Source of the DNA: Taudactylus pleione
Lineage: Eukaryota; Chordata; Amphibia; Anura; Myobatrachidae
NCBI GenBank assembly: GCA_031769625.1
Contig: JAUIMM010000686.1
Coordinates: 2,564,001-2,628,000 of the forward strand
Direction of reading: 5' to 3'
DNA: 64,000 bases
Part shown: positions 26,101 through 39,250 of the stretch, in pieces
How positions within the stretch are numbered: the stretch's first letter is position 1
How the letters are laid out: each line of letters opens with the position of its first letter
Program-made: the position numbers and the translations under genes
Notes under the pieces: generated by a model
The model's database searches: none
What the model was told of the DNA's origin: nothing
What the model saw: the letters and a program-made list of their open reading frames with translations, nothing else

Positions 26101-29100
26101 TTTTTAATTGGTTTATAAATTCTTCTGGCATATTACTGCAATACCTGTTTTAAGCGACTTTCGGCTTGTGTGAGACTTCTTTCATTTACTTGTCATAAAT
26201 ACACAGGATTATTCAACAAAATAGTAATTACAGCGGAGAGTCCACTTCACATCGCTCCTTAAGCTCCAAAACATATGCTTTCAACTATTTTAAGTGTTTG
26301 AGGGTCCTTAAAATCCTATGAGAGTTGGTGATTAGTCCTAAAAAAAAAAAAAATAACCAAGAGGACCTGTATGTATACCCTTATTGATAAAACACTGTGT
26401 AGCCTCAACTTTTCTTGCAGCTACAAAAGCATTGACACTATGTAATGTCCAATTTACTTCTATACAAGTGCTTATTAAGTACATAATACTCTATGCTAAT
26501 AAACATGCTTCTAACACGCTGTTGATAGGAACATTTCTAACTACAGTTTTAGTCATAATACTCGTGATGTCAAGCTGAAAAATAGGTGAAATCTGTAATA
26601 CCAAGCAGTGGTACATGCAATTAGCGCTCATGTTTTCTCTACATGTAGAGTAGATGAAAATGATAGATGCGAAAGAGTCCATAACTGTTTTACTGACAGA
26701 GGGCTGCATTCATTTTACAGCTTGAGTGGCGGTCTTAGCTATTCCTGCTAATGTGTCTGTTACACTACATACAACTTTTTAATGAAGTCTTACTGCTATT
26801 TGTGTTTTTCACATAACCCACACAACCCTAGCAATATTGCCTAATTATTTAGCATATTCCAGCAGTTTTAGTAAATCTATATTTCTTTATTGTCCAAGTG
26901 GGGGGACATAGGCTTTACACTGGATATAGGTGGTGAGCTGGGCACCAAACAGTTGACATTCTTTTCCCAGCAGCCCAGGCTCCCTCTCACCAATACCCCG
27001 CCCCCCAGCCTAGAGGTCCAGTTTTTCGTTTGGTGCCCAAGGAGTGGGAATGGTTTTCAGAGGCTGCTATTAAGCAGACAAATTTTACTTTATTTTCTTA
27101 AAAAAATTTTTTCAATTGAGCAGCCAGTGAATCAGCGTCTCATGAGACACCCTCACTGCTGCTCCAAAGATCCCTAGCATCAGCAGCCTGAGCACTGACA
27201 ACTGGAGCAGTGATCCCAGCCGGCACACTGGTGGATCATCAACTGGCGGAAATCCACCTTAATTCCGTCTCAGGTGATGCTACATTTAGGATTCTTTCTA
27301 GACTCCAGGTTCCATAGAGTATTCCTTCAATGGACAAGCTTCTTGAGTTGCCATCAAGCATCAGCCAACTCTGCATACAGGTCTTATGTTCTCTGGTCTT
27401 AACCTTCAAGATGGTAGATTATGCACAGTTTCTCTCCTGTCGTTTACAAATGGAGGTTCTGGCCCGATGGAACCGCTCCACTTTGCATATCAAGTCTGTG
27501 CTAATCACTCTCCATCAGGAGGTCTGTCACTCCCTCTTGTGGTGGCTCTACTGGTCCCACCAGGACAAGAGCCACTCCTTTTGGATTTAGGACTGGGTTC
27601 TGCTCACTACCGACGCAAATCTATGTGGGTGAGGGGTGGTAACTTTTCATCAGATGTTTCGGGGTCTTAGGACAGCTCAGGAGAGCCAACTACCTATCAA
27701 TATTCTGGAGCTTAGAGCGGTTTACAGAGCTCTTTGCCTAGCACAGCCCCTTTTGCAGCATCGGCTGGTCAAGTTTCAGTCGGACAATGTGACAACCGTC
27801 GATTACATAAATCAGGGGCGGAATCTGCAATCGCGGAGCCATGGGGTGTGTCGCATTCTTCAGTGGGCAAAGCGTCATCTTCTGGCTCTGACAATGGGTT
27901 ACATCCGCAGAATCCAAAATCTGAAGGCAAACTTTCTAACTTGCTAGGATGTTCATTCGGGCAAGTGGGCCCTGCACCCAGACATCTATCAGCTCCTGGT
28001 TCTCCGCTGGGGCCTAGCAGACATCGACATGATGGCATCTTGACACAACCACAAGCTGCCGTGATACTGCTTGCACACCGGGGATCAAGGAGATCTTCTG
28101 GTGGACGCCCTAGCGGTTCGGTGGACCTTCACACTCCTGTACCTCAAATTTCAATGATTCTGCAGGTTCTCCGCAAACTGAAGTTGGAAGGCAGTGCCAT
28201 GATCATCGTGTCCCCGGATTGGCCACACAGGGCTTGGTACGCTGATCACCTAGTTATCTCCATCGACGCTCTGCTGCATCTTCCTCTCAGGCCGGTTCTG
28301 CTGTCTCAGGGTCTGTGCCTCCATCCGGACCTGGGCCATCTCGCTTTGACAGGGTGGCGCTTAAGACATCCATCCTGAGAGCTAAGAGTTTTTGTATTTC
28401 ATGCCATGCTTTACGCCAGGAAGCCTTTCTCGACCAGGACTTATCACAGAGTTTGGAGAACATACTTTGATTGGTGTTTGGCTCAAGGTTTTAACCCAGA
28501 TACTTTCGTCTGCACTTTGCACTTCTGTTTCCTTCTTGCACTGTTATGTTTCCCTTTTCACCTCCACTGTGTGTATATGCACTGAGCGTGTGCTGGTCTT
28601 CCTTCCCCTTCCTCCATGCTTTGGGCTTGTTAACTTAACTTGACTTCTAGGCTGGGGTATAGGGGAGAGGGAGCCTTGGCTGCTGGGAAAAGAAAGTCAA
28701 TTATTTGGTGCCCAGCTCCAGCACACCACCTACACTATACAGTGTAAAGCCTGTGTCCCTCATGGGCTCTATAGAAAGAATTTAACAGGTAAGAACATAA
28801 AACTCCTTATGTACTTAATTGGACATTTGGTTTCCTTAGGGACTTGAATGTAAAAAGAGAGATATGGATAGAGAGCGATATATAGATATTGTTTATAATA
28901 CAGCAAAAGCATGTTTTTATTTTAAATGTATAATTACCTATACTCAATGCAATGTAGCAATGGGATATAAATCCCTGGCAAGCTGCAGTTTATTTGAGCC
29001 TTTACCCCTATTTTACTTAAGCTCTCGTATCATATTTTATTATAAGGTGACCTACTATATTCTTTGCGTTCTCTTTCAATAATATATTTTGACAGACACC

Positions 29101-32100
29101 TGATTAGCTATCTTCTGTAATATTCAACTTTAATCTTTACCATTACTGTTCAGACTTGCAGGCTTCATAAAGTACTTCTAACAGAGGCTCAAACGTTTTT
29201 AATAACTTGATTATGTTGCATGATGATTATTTTATTATTACCATTGTAGGTTTTGGATTTAATGGTTTGTGGCGGTTTGCTGGACCTTTCTCTAAGGTAT
29301 GAATCAGTCTCTCCATAAATGCAAGTAATATGTTTTGCACTTTACTAAAATCTAGTGTTTCATTCATGAATATCAATACAAATGCTTCATACATTTGAAC
29401 AGGTTTGAAATTGAATCCTATTTGGCCGATAAAGGGCTTATAGACTTATTTGGAGTAAGTTTCTGATTTTGAGGCTGTTTTGATTTGTGTTAGCTTGCTG
29501 CTTTTTCAGTTCTAAATCACAGCTCACGGTTAAAACTGAAGACATTATGTTAAACTGTAAAATGCTGCCTATTCATGCTTAAAAGATTACAATGTATATA
29601 TACTTTATTTCTTTACATTCCAACAGAGAACATTGCTGTGTTAAGCTCCCCATTTACTTTGGAAAACCTTAAAAATATTATAAAGTGTAGCCATCTAAGC
29701 TTGTATAAGTTCTTCTTGCTTAAATTTAGCTCATAATACTAGTCAGGCATAGGCTGAGGGAGGTATATCGACGCCTATCTTAAATCCCTTGTTGGGCTTC
29801 CAGCGTCGGGATTGAGACTGGCGGCCGTGATCTCATAACTACATCCCGCTGTGGGGTCAGACCCGCTCCTGCTATGCTGGATCTTTACTTCTGCTCTACA
29901 TACTCCCCTCACAAAGGAAACCATTTTTTGTCGCGAGAGACCCTCAAATCAGAGACTCCATGCGTGGCCTGTATTCCCAGTGATGTCTGGAACTCTTTTG
30001 AGAGAACCCTGCCACAGTCTGTCCTGCTTACAGCTGAATAACAAAGCATGTCTACAGACTAGTTCTGATGGCGGTGGCACTCTAGAAACTTGTCTTGTAC
30101 AATAATGTTGATTTCCTGGCACTCACAGAAAAAAAAAATGTTTTATCTTCATGTTTGAGAATTTATTTGATTATATGAACGTTAGAGCTGATTTAATAAA
30201 CTGTTTCAAAAACCACTTTAATAGAAATTTGGGCATCTCTAATGAATAACTTTCATAAAGTGTAGCAGAATAGAGAATACAAGCTAAACCCTGTTCTGCA
30301 GTTATATATGTGAAAAGACATGCACAAGTATTTACATTTAATAGCATCATATTCTAAATTTACTGATTCTACTGATAATGATTATATACTTGAGAGCAAG
30401 ACCTTCCAGTAGTAAACAGTCCAGTCACTTAGCCCAACCACAGAGCAGAATAATTGGCTGTCTGTCACCTGTAGTTTTGAATTCAGATCTAAAGATTGTA
30501 CTCAAAAGTATGATAGGTGGCAGTGGTTGAGATACACATGATGATTTCTTACTGCCCTAGTAATGCTTTTCTTGTTTCTTCAGCAAACACAAATCCCTGA
30601 CTACGCAGAGCTCATTGTAAAGTTTCTTGATGCCTTGATTGACAAATACTTGCCTGTAATTGATGAAGAAGCCAGCGAGGAGTCTCTGCTAACACCCACA
30701 TCACCTTACCCTCCAGCTGTGCAGAGCCAGCTCAGTATTACTGCTAACCTTAACCTATCCAATTCCATGACCTCCCTTGCCACTTCCCAGCATTCCCCAG
30801 GTTAGTGTTCTGTTCTTGTTTCTGTGTTCAGTCCACTTTGGTTGTGTGTATACATTTAATGGTCTAAGTATGACGTCAGCAGAACGCCTTTACACAAAAT
30901 AATAGCTTCTCAAGAGACACAGTTTTATGGTAAACATGGGTTGTGTTCACCAAAAAGTAGTGCACTTTTTCCTCTAAAATGTAATTGTAAAGGAGCCATT
31001 TTATATATTATTTAATCAAACCTCATACTAAGCTTTATGCTATTGGTCTGATGTCCAGCCATGTCTAACTGCCAGACAGGTGATGTCTATAGTTCTGCAG
31101 GATTCTAAATGAATGTGTGATGTGGATTTTTCTCACCCCCTAGTTCTTGACCAGCAAAAATTTTAAACCTAGCAGCACTAACAGTATTCTCATTGTTACA
31201 GATTTTATTGTATGTCATGATAAATCTAGTCTATGGTGAATGGAATTTGTGTTCAGAATTAATAATATGGTGCTTGATGGAATCAGAATAAAAAAAATGT
31301 AATAGATGAAATGCAAGAAATCTTACCTGGTGGCAGCAATAATAAAATGCAGCTGCAGTAATTAATGTCTTAGGTATTAAATCACAATGATATTTATATA
31401 TGTCCTAAGACAACCCTTGAGATGTTCATCGTTTAGTTATATTCTTAACAGATCATATAGACCGCAGGTTCTCAAACTCGGTCCTCAGGACCCCAAATGG
31501 TGCATGTTTTCCAGGTCTCGTCATAGAATCACAAGAGAAATAATTAGCTCCACCTGTGGAACCTTTAAAATGTGTCAGTGAGTAATGAATACACCTGTGC
31601 AGCTGCTGGGTGACCTGGAAAACGTGACCTGTGTGGGGTCCTGAGGACCGACTTTGAGAACCACTGATATAGACTATAGATATGGTAATTATATTCATGT
31701 TGTGTGTCATTCATTTCTTCATTATTTATACACCATTATTCATGTTCTTTCTTTGTGTTTTTATCCCCCTCCCTTTACATTCTGTGTCTGTGAAGCTTCT
31801 CTGCCTTGCTCTAAATCTGCAGTTTTCATGCAGCCACTCCCTCATCCAGGTACTTCCTTTCCACCTCTATGCACGAGATCACTGACATGTGCTATAGCTT
31901 TGGCGCTTGGCATGAGCAATTATATACTAACCTCATAACACCCGGTGCAGTGCAGAATGATGGCTTTTGCGGGAGAGATGCAGATAACTGGACTTGTAAT
32001 ATAATATGGAGATCAATTTTAAAACACCAGTTCTTCTGTTTCTTCTAACTGTGTAATCATAAAATATGCACTGTCCCCGTTCTATAACATTATTGTAGAT

Positions 32101-35100
32101 GTGTGGTTCTAGATCATAGCTAAAGTGTTGCTGCCCAAACTTTACTTTTTTTTTTATTTTTACAATCAACAATACACAAAATCTCTAGTTCACCTGTCCT
32201 GTTTATTGTGAGAATGACCCTTGTTTATCTCTATAGTTCGATAACATATTGGTTATCTGACATAGACGCAGGCAGTTTGTTGGACAATATACATCCATGA
32301 ATTCTCTTACTTTGATAGGGATTGTTATGTGTGTAGCTTCAGCGAAGGGGCCATGTATTAGTTACTAGATGATCTCTGTGTGCCTCAAACAGACTTCTCT
32401 AGCACATTTGATCCAAAAAGTTTTGGGAAAAATAAAATGTTTTCTCTTTGATATCACAATATTTTCCATACTACAGATTGTGTACACTACCAGATAAAAT
32501 GTCTGTCACACCGACAGACATTTTATCTGGCAGCCTGCCAGCCGCAGAAGTCGCCGGCATACACTGTGAGAGAAACCTCACAGTGTATAACCCGACATCC
32601 GCGCTCCGCCCCCGGTGGCGGAGACATTTCCCTGTTCCTTCCGTAGGAAGGAACACAGGAAATGTCTGTCTGTCGGCCGCGCTGGGCATGCACTGCCCCA
32701 TGCGGCCGACAGTTTACCGGGTAAATATCGCATCGGACAGGCATGCTGGACAATCCAGCATGCCCAACCGAGCAATATTTAACCCTCGGTCGGCCCCCCA
32801 CACGCTACAATTATCACGGCGATCCGCCGATATCGGGCGGATCATCCCGATAATTGTAGCGTGTATGGCCAGCATAAGATATATTGTTTTCAACCCAGCA
32901 GTGGGCTTGAGATTTGTAGCACAATTTAATTAATATGTATTTTACATAATGTGATAATATAAAAATCTATGCATACTTTATTCTAATATTTGCTTGTTAT
33001 ATTAGGCATTTATCTTAGTTTAGCTATTGTAACCGTGGCGTCTACTGCAGTAGTAGTTTAAATTTACTACAGAACAAGAGGTGAACCATTTATAAGCAAA
33101 TTATTAATTATATATTGAACTTTAGTCTTTTAATCACTCAAGTTTTTTAATGTTTTTTACAAGCACTTTAAATGAAAAACTGGTGATTTAAATTCAGTAA
33201 TATACTGTGTATTAGTAAACTAACTTTAATAATTTATTGCAAATTATTTCACTAATTTTGTGAATAATACTCTTAGTATTAGAAGTTCCTAAAGTAGTTG
33301 TACACCCCCGGATAACCACACATTCTATTTAGTGTCCTCCACACCTCAAATTATAGCATTGTGGATCCTCGATGCCATCTGTAGTGCCATCAACTAATTT
33401 CCTGTAAGCGAACATTATCAAAGCATAAGTAATGCGCCACTCCAGATGATGCTAACCACCCTCTGTACTGCAATATAATACCATTTCTCTGGCCTGTAGA
33501 GAGTACCAAGCTTGAAAACTCACCCTCCCCAAAATTTAATTGTTCTTTCAGGTGTCCAAAACATTCTCATTGAAGGTGGTCATGCATAGTTGCAGGATCT
33601 AAACATTACAAATTATACAATGAGGAAAGCTAGTGTTTTGCTTCTTTTTTCTTTTTTTTCATTAAAGTGCTTTATTTTTTTGGTTTCATTATTGAATTTA
33701 TTTAATAAGAAATTTGAAAAAAATACTTGTCAAATTCGTCATTGAAAATGCATAATAATGATTATATTGTAATTGTTGGAAGGACATTAGCAGAACAAGT
33801 TATTCCTTGGAGCACCTTTAAGCTGCGGCACTGGAGGTCTTGAAAAAATAGCTAAATATTTATTCCTTAAGTCTTCAATGTTTCAGGGCTGAAGCACGGT
33901 TTAGTCAAGATAAAAAGAAAGCATATAATATAAAGTCTCACCTTTTAAGTAGTAACACCAGTAAGTGTTCAATGTAGTCCTGGGAGCCGCCCCTTGTCTG
34001 CATGTTGCAGGGTGCGTCCTCCTGTGATGACGTGCATGCACTCGGCGCTTTCAGGACACCATGGTGACAGGACGCCACCTGGGAGCACAGACCATCTAAG
34101 GCTGTGCAAAAAGTGACACATAAGTAACAATAGACATCATCTCAAGATAATGAGTTACATTAAAATCACAGTGAAACTGAGAGCAATATATACAGGTAAT
34201 TATTTGGTACCAAGTAGTTAGGAAGGAATGGAGAAGAGATTACATCTAGTTACATAGCAAATTAAATAGCATATATATAATTTATCAATGATTGGTAAGG
34301 CAAAGAAATGCTCTATATGGGTAAAGAAAACATTTAAGTCTGAGAGATTCAAAAACATGAAATTGTCCATATAGACATTACTTGCAAATAATGTAAATAA
34401 AGGTTTTATAGAAAGGAGACCAGGATTTATATTGAAAAAATATTCAAACAATTAAATAGCTCTATAGGGAGTTCCAGCATATCTGATCATTCAAACCATT
34501 GGGAACAATGGTGTTTAGCTTCAAGATTCACTTGGCCTCAAGGCGTAATAGCTGGCCTGCTCTGACCCCCTCTCATAATGACAAAGGGTATGATCAATAA
34601 TCTTATGTTGAAATACTGCTATGCTATGGCCTTTTTCAGCTTAATGCCTTCAACCGGCTGGTCCGACAATTTACCTGCCACAGCTGCCCTCATGGTAGAG
34701 TGATGCAGAGCCATCCTGTCCCGCACAGATGGTTTTGCCCACATAATAGTGGCTGCAAGGGCATATAATCTATACTATGAATGTTTAAGCACAAGTCAAA
34801 ACGTGGTGCAATTTAATTTGTAGCTGCCCGTTGGTATTCTTAAAAAGATAGTTCCAGTTTCTTGTGCTTTGTTAAATCCTGTGATATCCATGAGTACGAT
34901 TATATCTTTAATGCTTTTGCCTTTGAGAAAGCAAGTCATTGGCCTTTGATTTTTAAAACATGGTAGTGTAAATATAAAAATAAATTACAAAGACATTAGA
35001 GTATAACATGTTCTATAGCTTTACATTAAAAAAAAATGTCCAGCAATGGAATAGTAAGCTTCTAGGAAGTGTTAAGGAACTGAATGAGTGACAAATTTGT

Positions 35101-38100
35101 TTTTAATAGCGCTCACGTATTCCTGTATCAGAAGCTTAAAGGATCTTTTAGTTTTCCTACATAGATAAAGTTACAGGTACATTTTAGTATATAAATTATG
35201 TAGTGTTGCAGTTTATATAATTCTTAATTTCATAATTCTATTCTTACTACTCTTAAATTGATCATTTGGCTTCTTAATGTGTTTACATATATTGCACTTC
35301 TCACACACAAAACAACCTTTAACACAAACATTCTTCATTTGTAGTTTGTTTCATATTAGACTAAGGGGTTATGGTATCTCTGACTCTGGTTTCTGCTCTA
35401 CGAAAGATCATATCTGGTCTATCAGGTAATATTTCTTTTAAAATCGTATCGGATAGTAAAATGTACCTTTGTTTCTTCATAGTCTTCCTAATATGATTTT
35501 CATGAGAATTAAATCTAGTGATAAAAGGGTATACAATGTTTACAACTTTTATCGTAAAGACTAGAAGACTATCACAGTTCATCTTCTTTACATCTTCTAG
35601 AGTTTACTCCATGAACTGGATAGCCCCTTTCTAAAAACTTTTTACCATTAAAACCCAATTGTGTTTGGTGGACCCTTTCATATGTGCAGTTCCTTTTAAT
35701 TCTTCTAAATTGTGTACAGGAATATTGGTTTTCCATTTTTGTAAATGCACACTTTTAAAGTGGACATAACTGTTGGCATCCACCTCCTTGATAAAACTAT
35801 AAGTGGTAATCATAGATTTATATTGTCCCAATATTAGGTCCAAAATCTCAATCTTATCTGCACAAATTTTTCTATAAACATTTCAAATTATTATTTTAGG
35901 TTTGAAGGAACTCTTTAAATTTTTTATATATTTATCTATAGAGCCCTCCCACATCATTACATTTAATCTATATATATTTTGAAGAATCTCATATGATAAC
36001 CCGAAGGGTTATTTCTATAAATTACATTTTCTTTCCATACTCCTATAAATATGTTTGCATAACTTAGGGCAAAGGTAGTCCCCATTGCAGTTTCACAAAA
36101 TTTTATATAAAATTCATCCAAAAACTTAAAATATTTATAATTCAATAGAAAGTACATCATCTCACAGATAAAGCCATAAAACCCTAAGCTATTATGTGGA
36201 TCTTTCACTAAAAAAAATTATGCAAGCTGCTATACTTGATTATGCTGTATAGAGGTATACAATGTTTTCACATCTATGCACCCTTTTATAACCTTCCTTC
36301 CAAGTAAAACCCTTAGGTAAATTTAATACTGTATATTATAATATATACTTTATTATAGTAAGGTAAAAACTACATTTTTTTTTTTTTTTTAGTTATGTGT
36401 CTACATACTCGACATGTGGGGTGTCAGGCAATCTATCCCTGCTATGATAGGGTGACCCGAGGGTATCAATTAGACTCTTGTGCACCTTTTACAGATGATA
36501 AAATATAGGAATTTTTGGATACTTTTCTAATAAAAAGTCATATTCCTCATGATAAATAAGGCTTTTTTTCTTTACGTCTATTACTTGAAGAGCATGTACT
36601 TGAAGAGCATGCATCTGTAGGATTTTATCTACCTTTCTTTTGGTCTGAGTATCAGAGAGTTATCTCTGAGCCTCTTTTATATAGTCGTTCTATTCAAAAT
36701 CACTATTTAACCTCCTTTATCAGCTTTTTTAATAATTTATGTTATGTACTTTTCATAGTTGGTTATATTTGAGTTTTATTCTTTGTATCACAAGTCTTTT
36801 TTTTTTTTTTTTTCTCATCACCTCTGATACCACATACCACAACACAATACCAGACATTTTGGATTCCAATGGCTATAATTTTGAATTTATTTTGAAGTCT
36901 GTTTTGATCCATAGTTATTTAAATTGCATTTTCTTTTCTAACCAAATGTCTTTGGAGCTTTACCTTTAATTGTATAAATTTAGTGGTTTTTCTTTCAAAA
37001 GGTACAAAGAACAAACCTTTTTTAAGTAACAGTTCTTCAGGTTCAGTGAAGTGTTCTATCTGAAAGGTTAAAAATATTAGTAGCAGCTATCTTTGTATCT
37101 TCTAATATAGGTTCCTTCTTGGATTGTTTGTAAACAGCTCTTCTACCTCTTCTCTGCATTTTCTTTTGAGAGGTGACACCATATTTATATTATTTTAGCT
37201 CCATTGTCCTGTGAAAATCCCTTCGATTGTGAAAAATCGCCATCAGTTTCACTAGGGAGAGGAGTATTTTTTTTTTTTTTTTTTTAAGAAGGAAAGATGA
37301 GATTTCTAATTAAAACTGACTTCCTTGTTAAATGGTATGTGTGTCCATTTATCAGTATAAATATTTTTTTTTTATAAGTTCAACTTCTAGGTCTAAAATG
37401 ACCTAACATTTTTATTTCTTGTGTTTATGGAGAACCTACTCCAGTCTCTAAAGCCGGCCATACATGGTGCGATATAGTAGCAGATCCGACGGATTGGCAC
37501 GATATAGCTGCTATATTGTACCGTGTGTATGGGCATGATTACCGTGCTGTGCCGTGGGGTCGTACATCGCATCCCCAGATCTTACGGAAAATTCACTCGA
37601 GCTGAGGGATGCGATGTACGACCCCATGTTAAGCTGTGAGGGAGGAGGGTGCCGGCATATCGGGCGGTCGGCCACCACTTCGCTCCGTGTGTGGGGACTG
37701 CCCGATATGTCGGGCATCGGATCAGCCGTCATCATACATGGTGCATATCGCACCATGCATGGCCTGCATAACTGTATTGTTAGTATAATCTTGTTTATCA
37801 CAAATTTTTTTTTTTACTTATTCTGAACCACTTAATCTTCAATTTTATTCAATTTTCTCTATTGAATTTCTCTATACGCCTTAAAATCCTCTTTCTCTGA
37901 GGTTCTATACCATATGTATTTATTTGGATCGCGTGTGAGGAGATCTAATAACAAGGATAGCTGCAGCTTTATACAGTAAGCACCCTAGACACGTAAGAGA
38001 TTTTTGGACACTGATTTATTTGGACACTGTTATATGTACATTTGAATTCAGCTCCATAAAACATTTGTTTTTTTTATATTGATATATATTGAAAGTTGTT

Positions 38101-38777
38101 TATTTTTACATGTTTATGAATTCAGAGACTTGTTTCATTGTAGTTTACTGCACTAACTTATTTTGTAATTACAATTTAAGACTGATTGTCTGCAGATTGG
38201 TTCTATTCCTGCAAAAGTACAAATGACTTGTTTGAGCACCATTCTCACAAAATTGCTTACACATGTTGCTGAGGCAAAGAAAACAAGGAAATAGGTGCTC
38301 ACCCCTAGTGAAACGTAAATAAGAAAATAAGAGTGTAAGCCATTCACAAAGGAATTGGTCAGATAATCATGCAGGAAAGACTGAGGCACGTATTCAATTT
38401 GAATCGGACCCGCCATACTTTTTTGCCTCTCGGACTTTCCGCCTACTTCGCCTGTTTTGCAGGCAGAAAAGTATTGCGCGCGTCCCCACGTATCCCCGTA
38501 AGTCTTTTTTTTTTAAAATGTTGACGCAGTTTACCTTTGTGGGACTGTCTGAAGACTGCACGGGGGTTCCCGCAACATTGCACCCCAAAACTGCAATTCT
38601 GCCCTTTTTTCCGCCTGTTATTCATAGGCGAAACTTTTTCGCCTATTACATTGCATTGACTTTCCGCCTGGCGAAATGACGTCAATGACGAAATTTCGCT
38701 CCAAATTGAATTTGGCCCTAAGTACTAGTACATTATTATTTTAGCTGAGTAATGCGCACACATACTGTGTGTGTGTG

Positions 38778-38818
<41 letters not shown>

Positions 38819-39173
38819 TCATATATCTCTATCCAATAATTTACATATATATAGTGTACACATATTTTGCAGTGCTTTACAGCTATTTGCCAAATAACAT
38901 CAGTCCCTGCCCTGGTGGAGCTTACAATTCCCTTGCACATGCGCGCACACACACACTAGGGTTAATTTTTTGTTGGGAGCCAATTAACCTGCCAGTATAT
39001 TTTCGGTATGTGGGAGGAAACCGGAGTAGCCGGAGAAAAACCCATAGAAGCAAAGAAGCAAAGGGAGAATATACAAACTGCACACAGTTAGGGCCTTGGT
39101 GGGTATTAACCTCAGTGCTGTGCAGCAGTAATGCTAAACAGTACATCATCTATGTATATATATATGTATGTGT

Positions 39174-39250
<77 letters not shown>

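Larger units (their letters stand above)
33830..36420 (-). mobile_element. Penelope-like retroelement remnant (Neptune-like)
   Basis: Minus-strand order: RT (36208 to 35630), linker (35582-35361), Cys-rich motif (35340-35240), degraded tail with a TTTCAGGGCTGAAGCACGG-type motif near 33882. This matches the RT, linker and endonuclease order of Penelope-like elements. The endonuclease part is not readable in one frame. The right-hand limit is uncertain: related AT-rich sequence continues to about 37440. Confidence 0.7.

Noticed and set aside
29397..29456. Possible small exon after the 47-nt NF1 exon (AG before GTTTGAAATTG and a GT near 29456)
   Set aside because: It has no match in neurofibromin, and the 47-nt exon joins in frame directly to the 217-nt exon.
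32448..32933. 161-codon frame in the last intron
   Set aside because: Lies within a palindromic GC-rich MITE-like element. Frames are open on both strands because of the hairpins.
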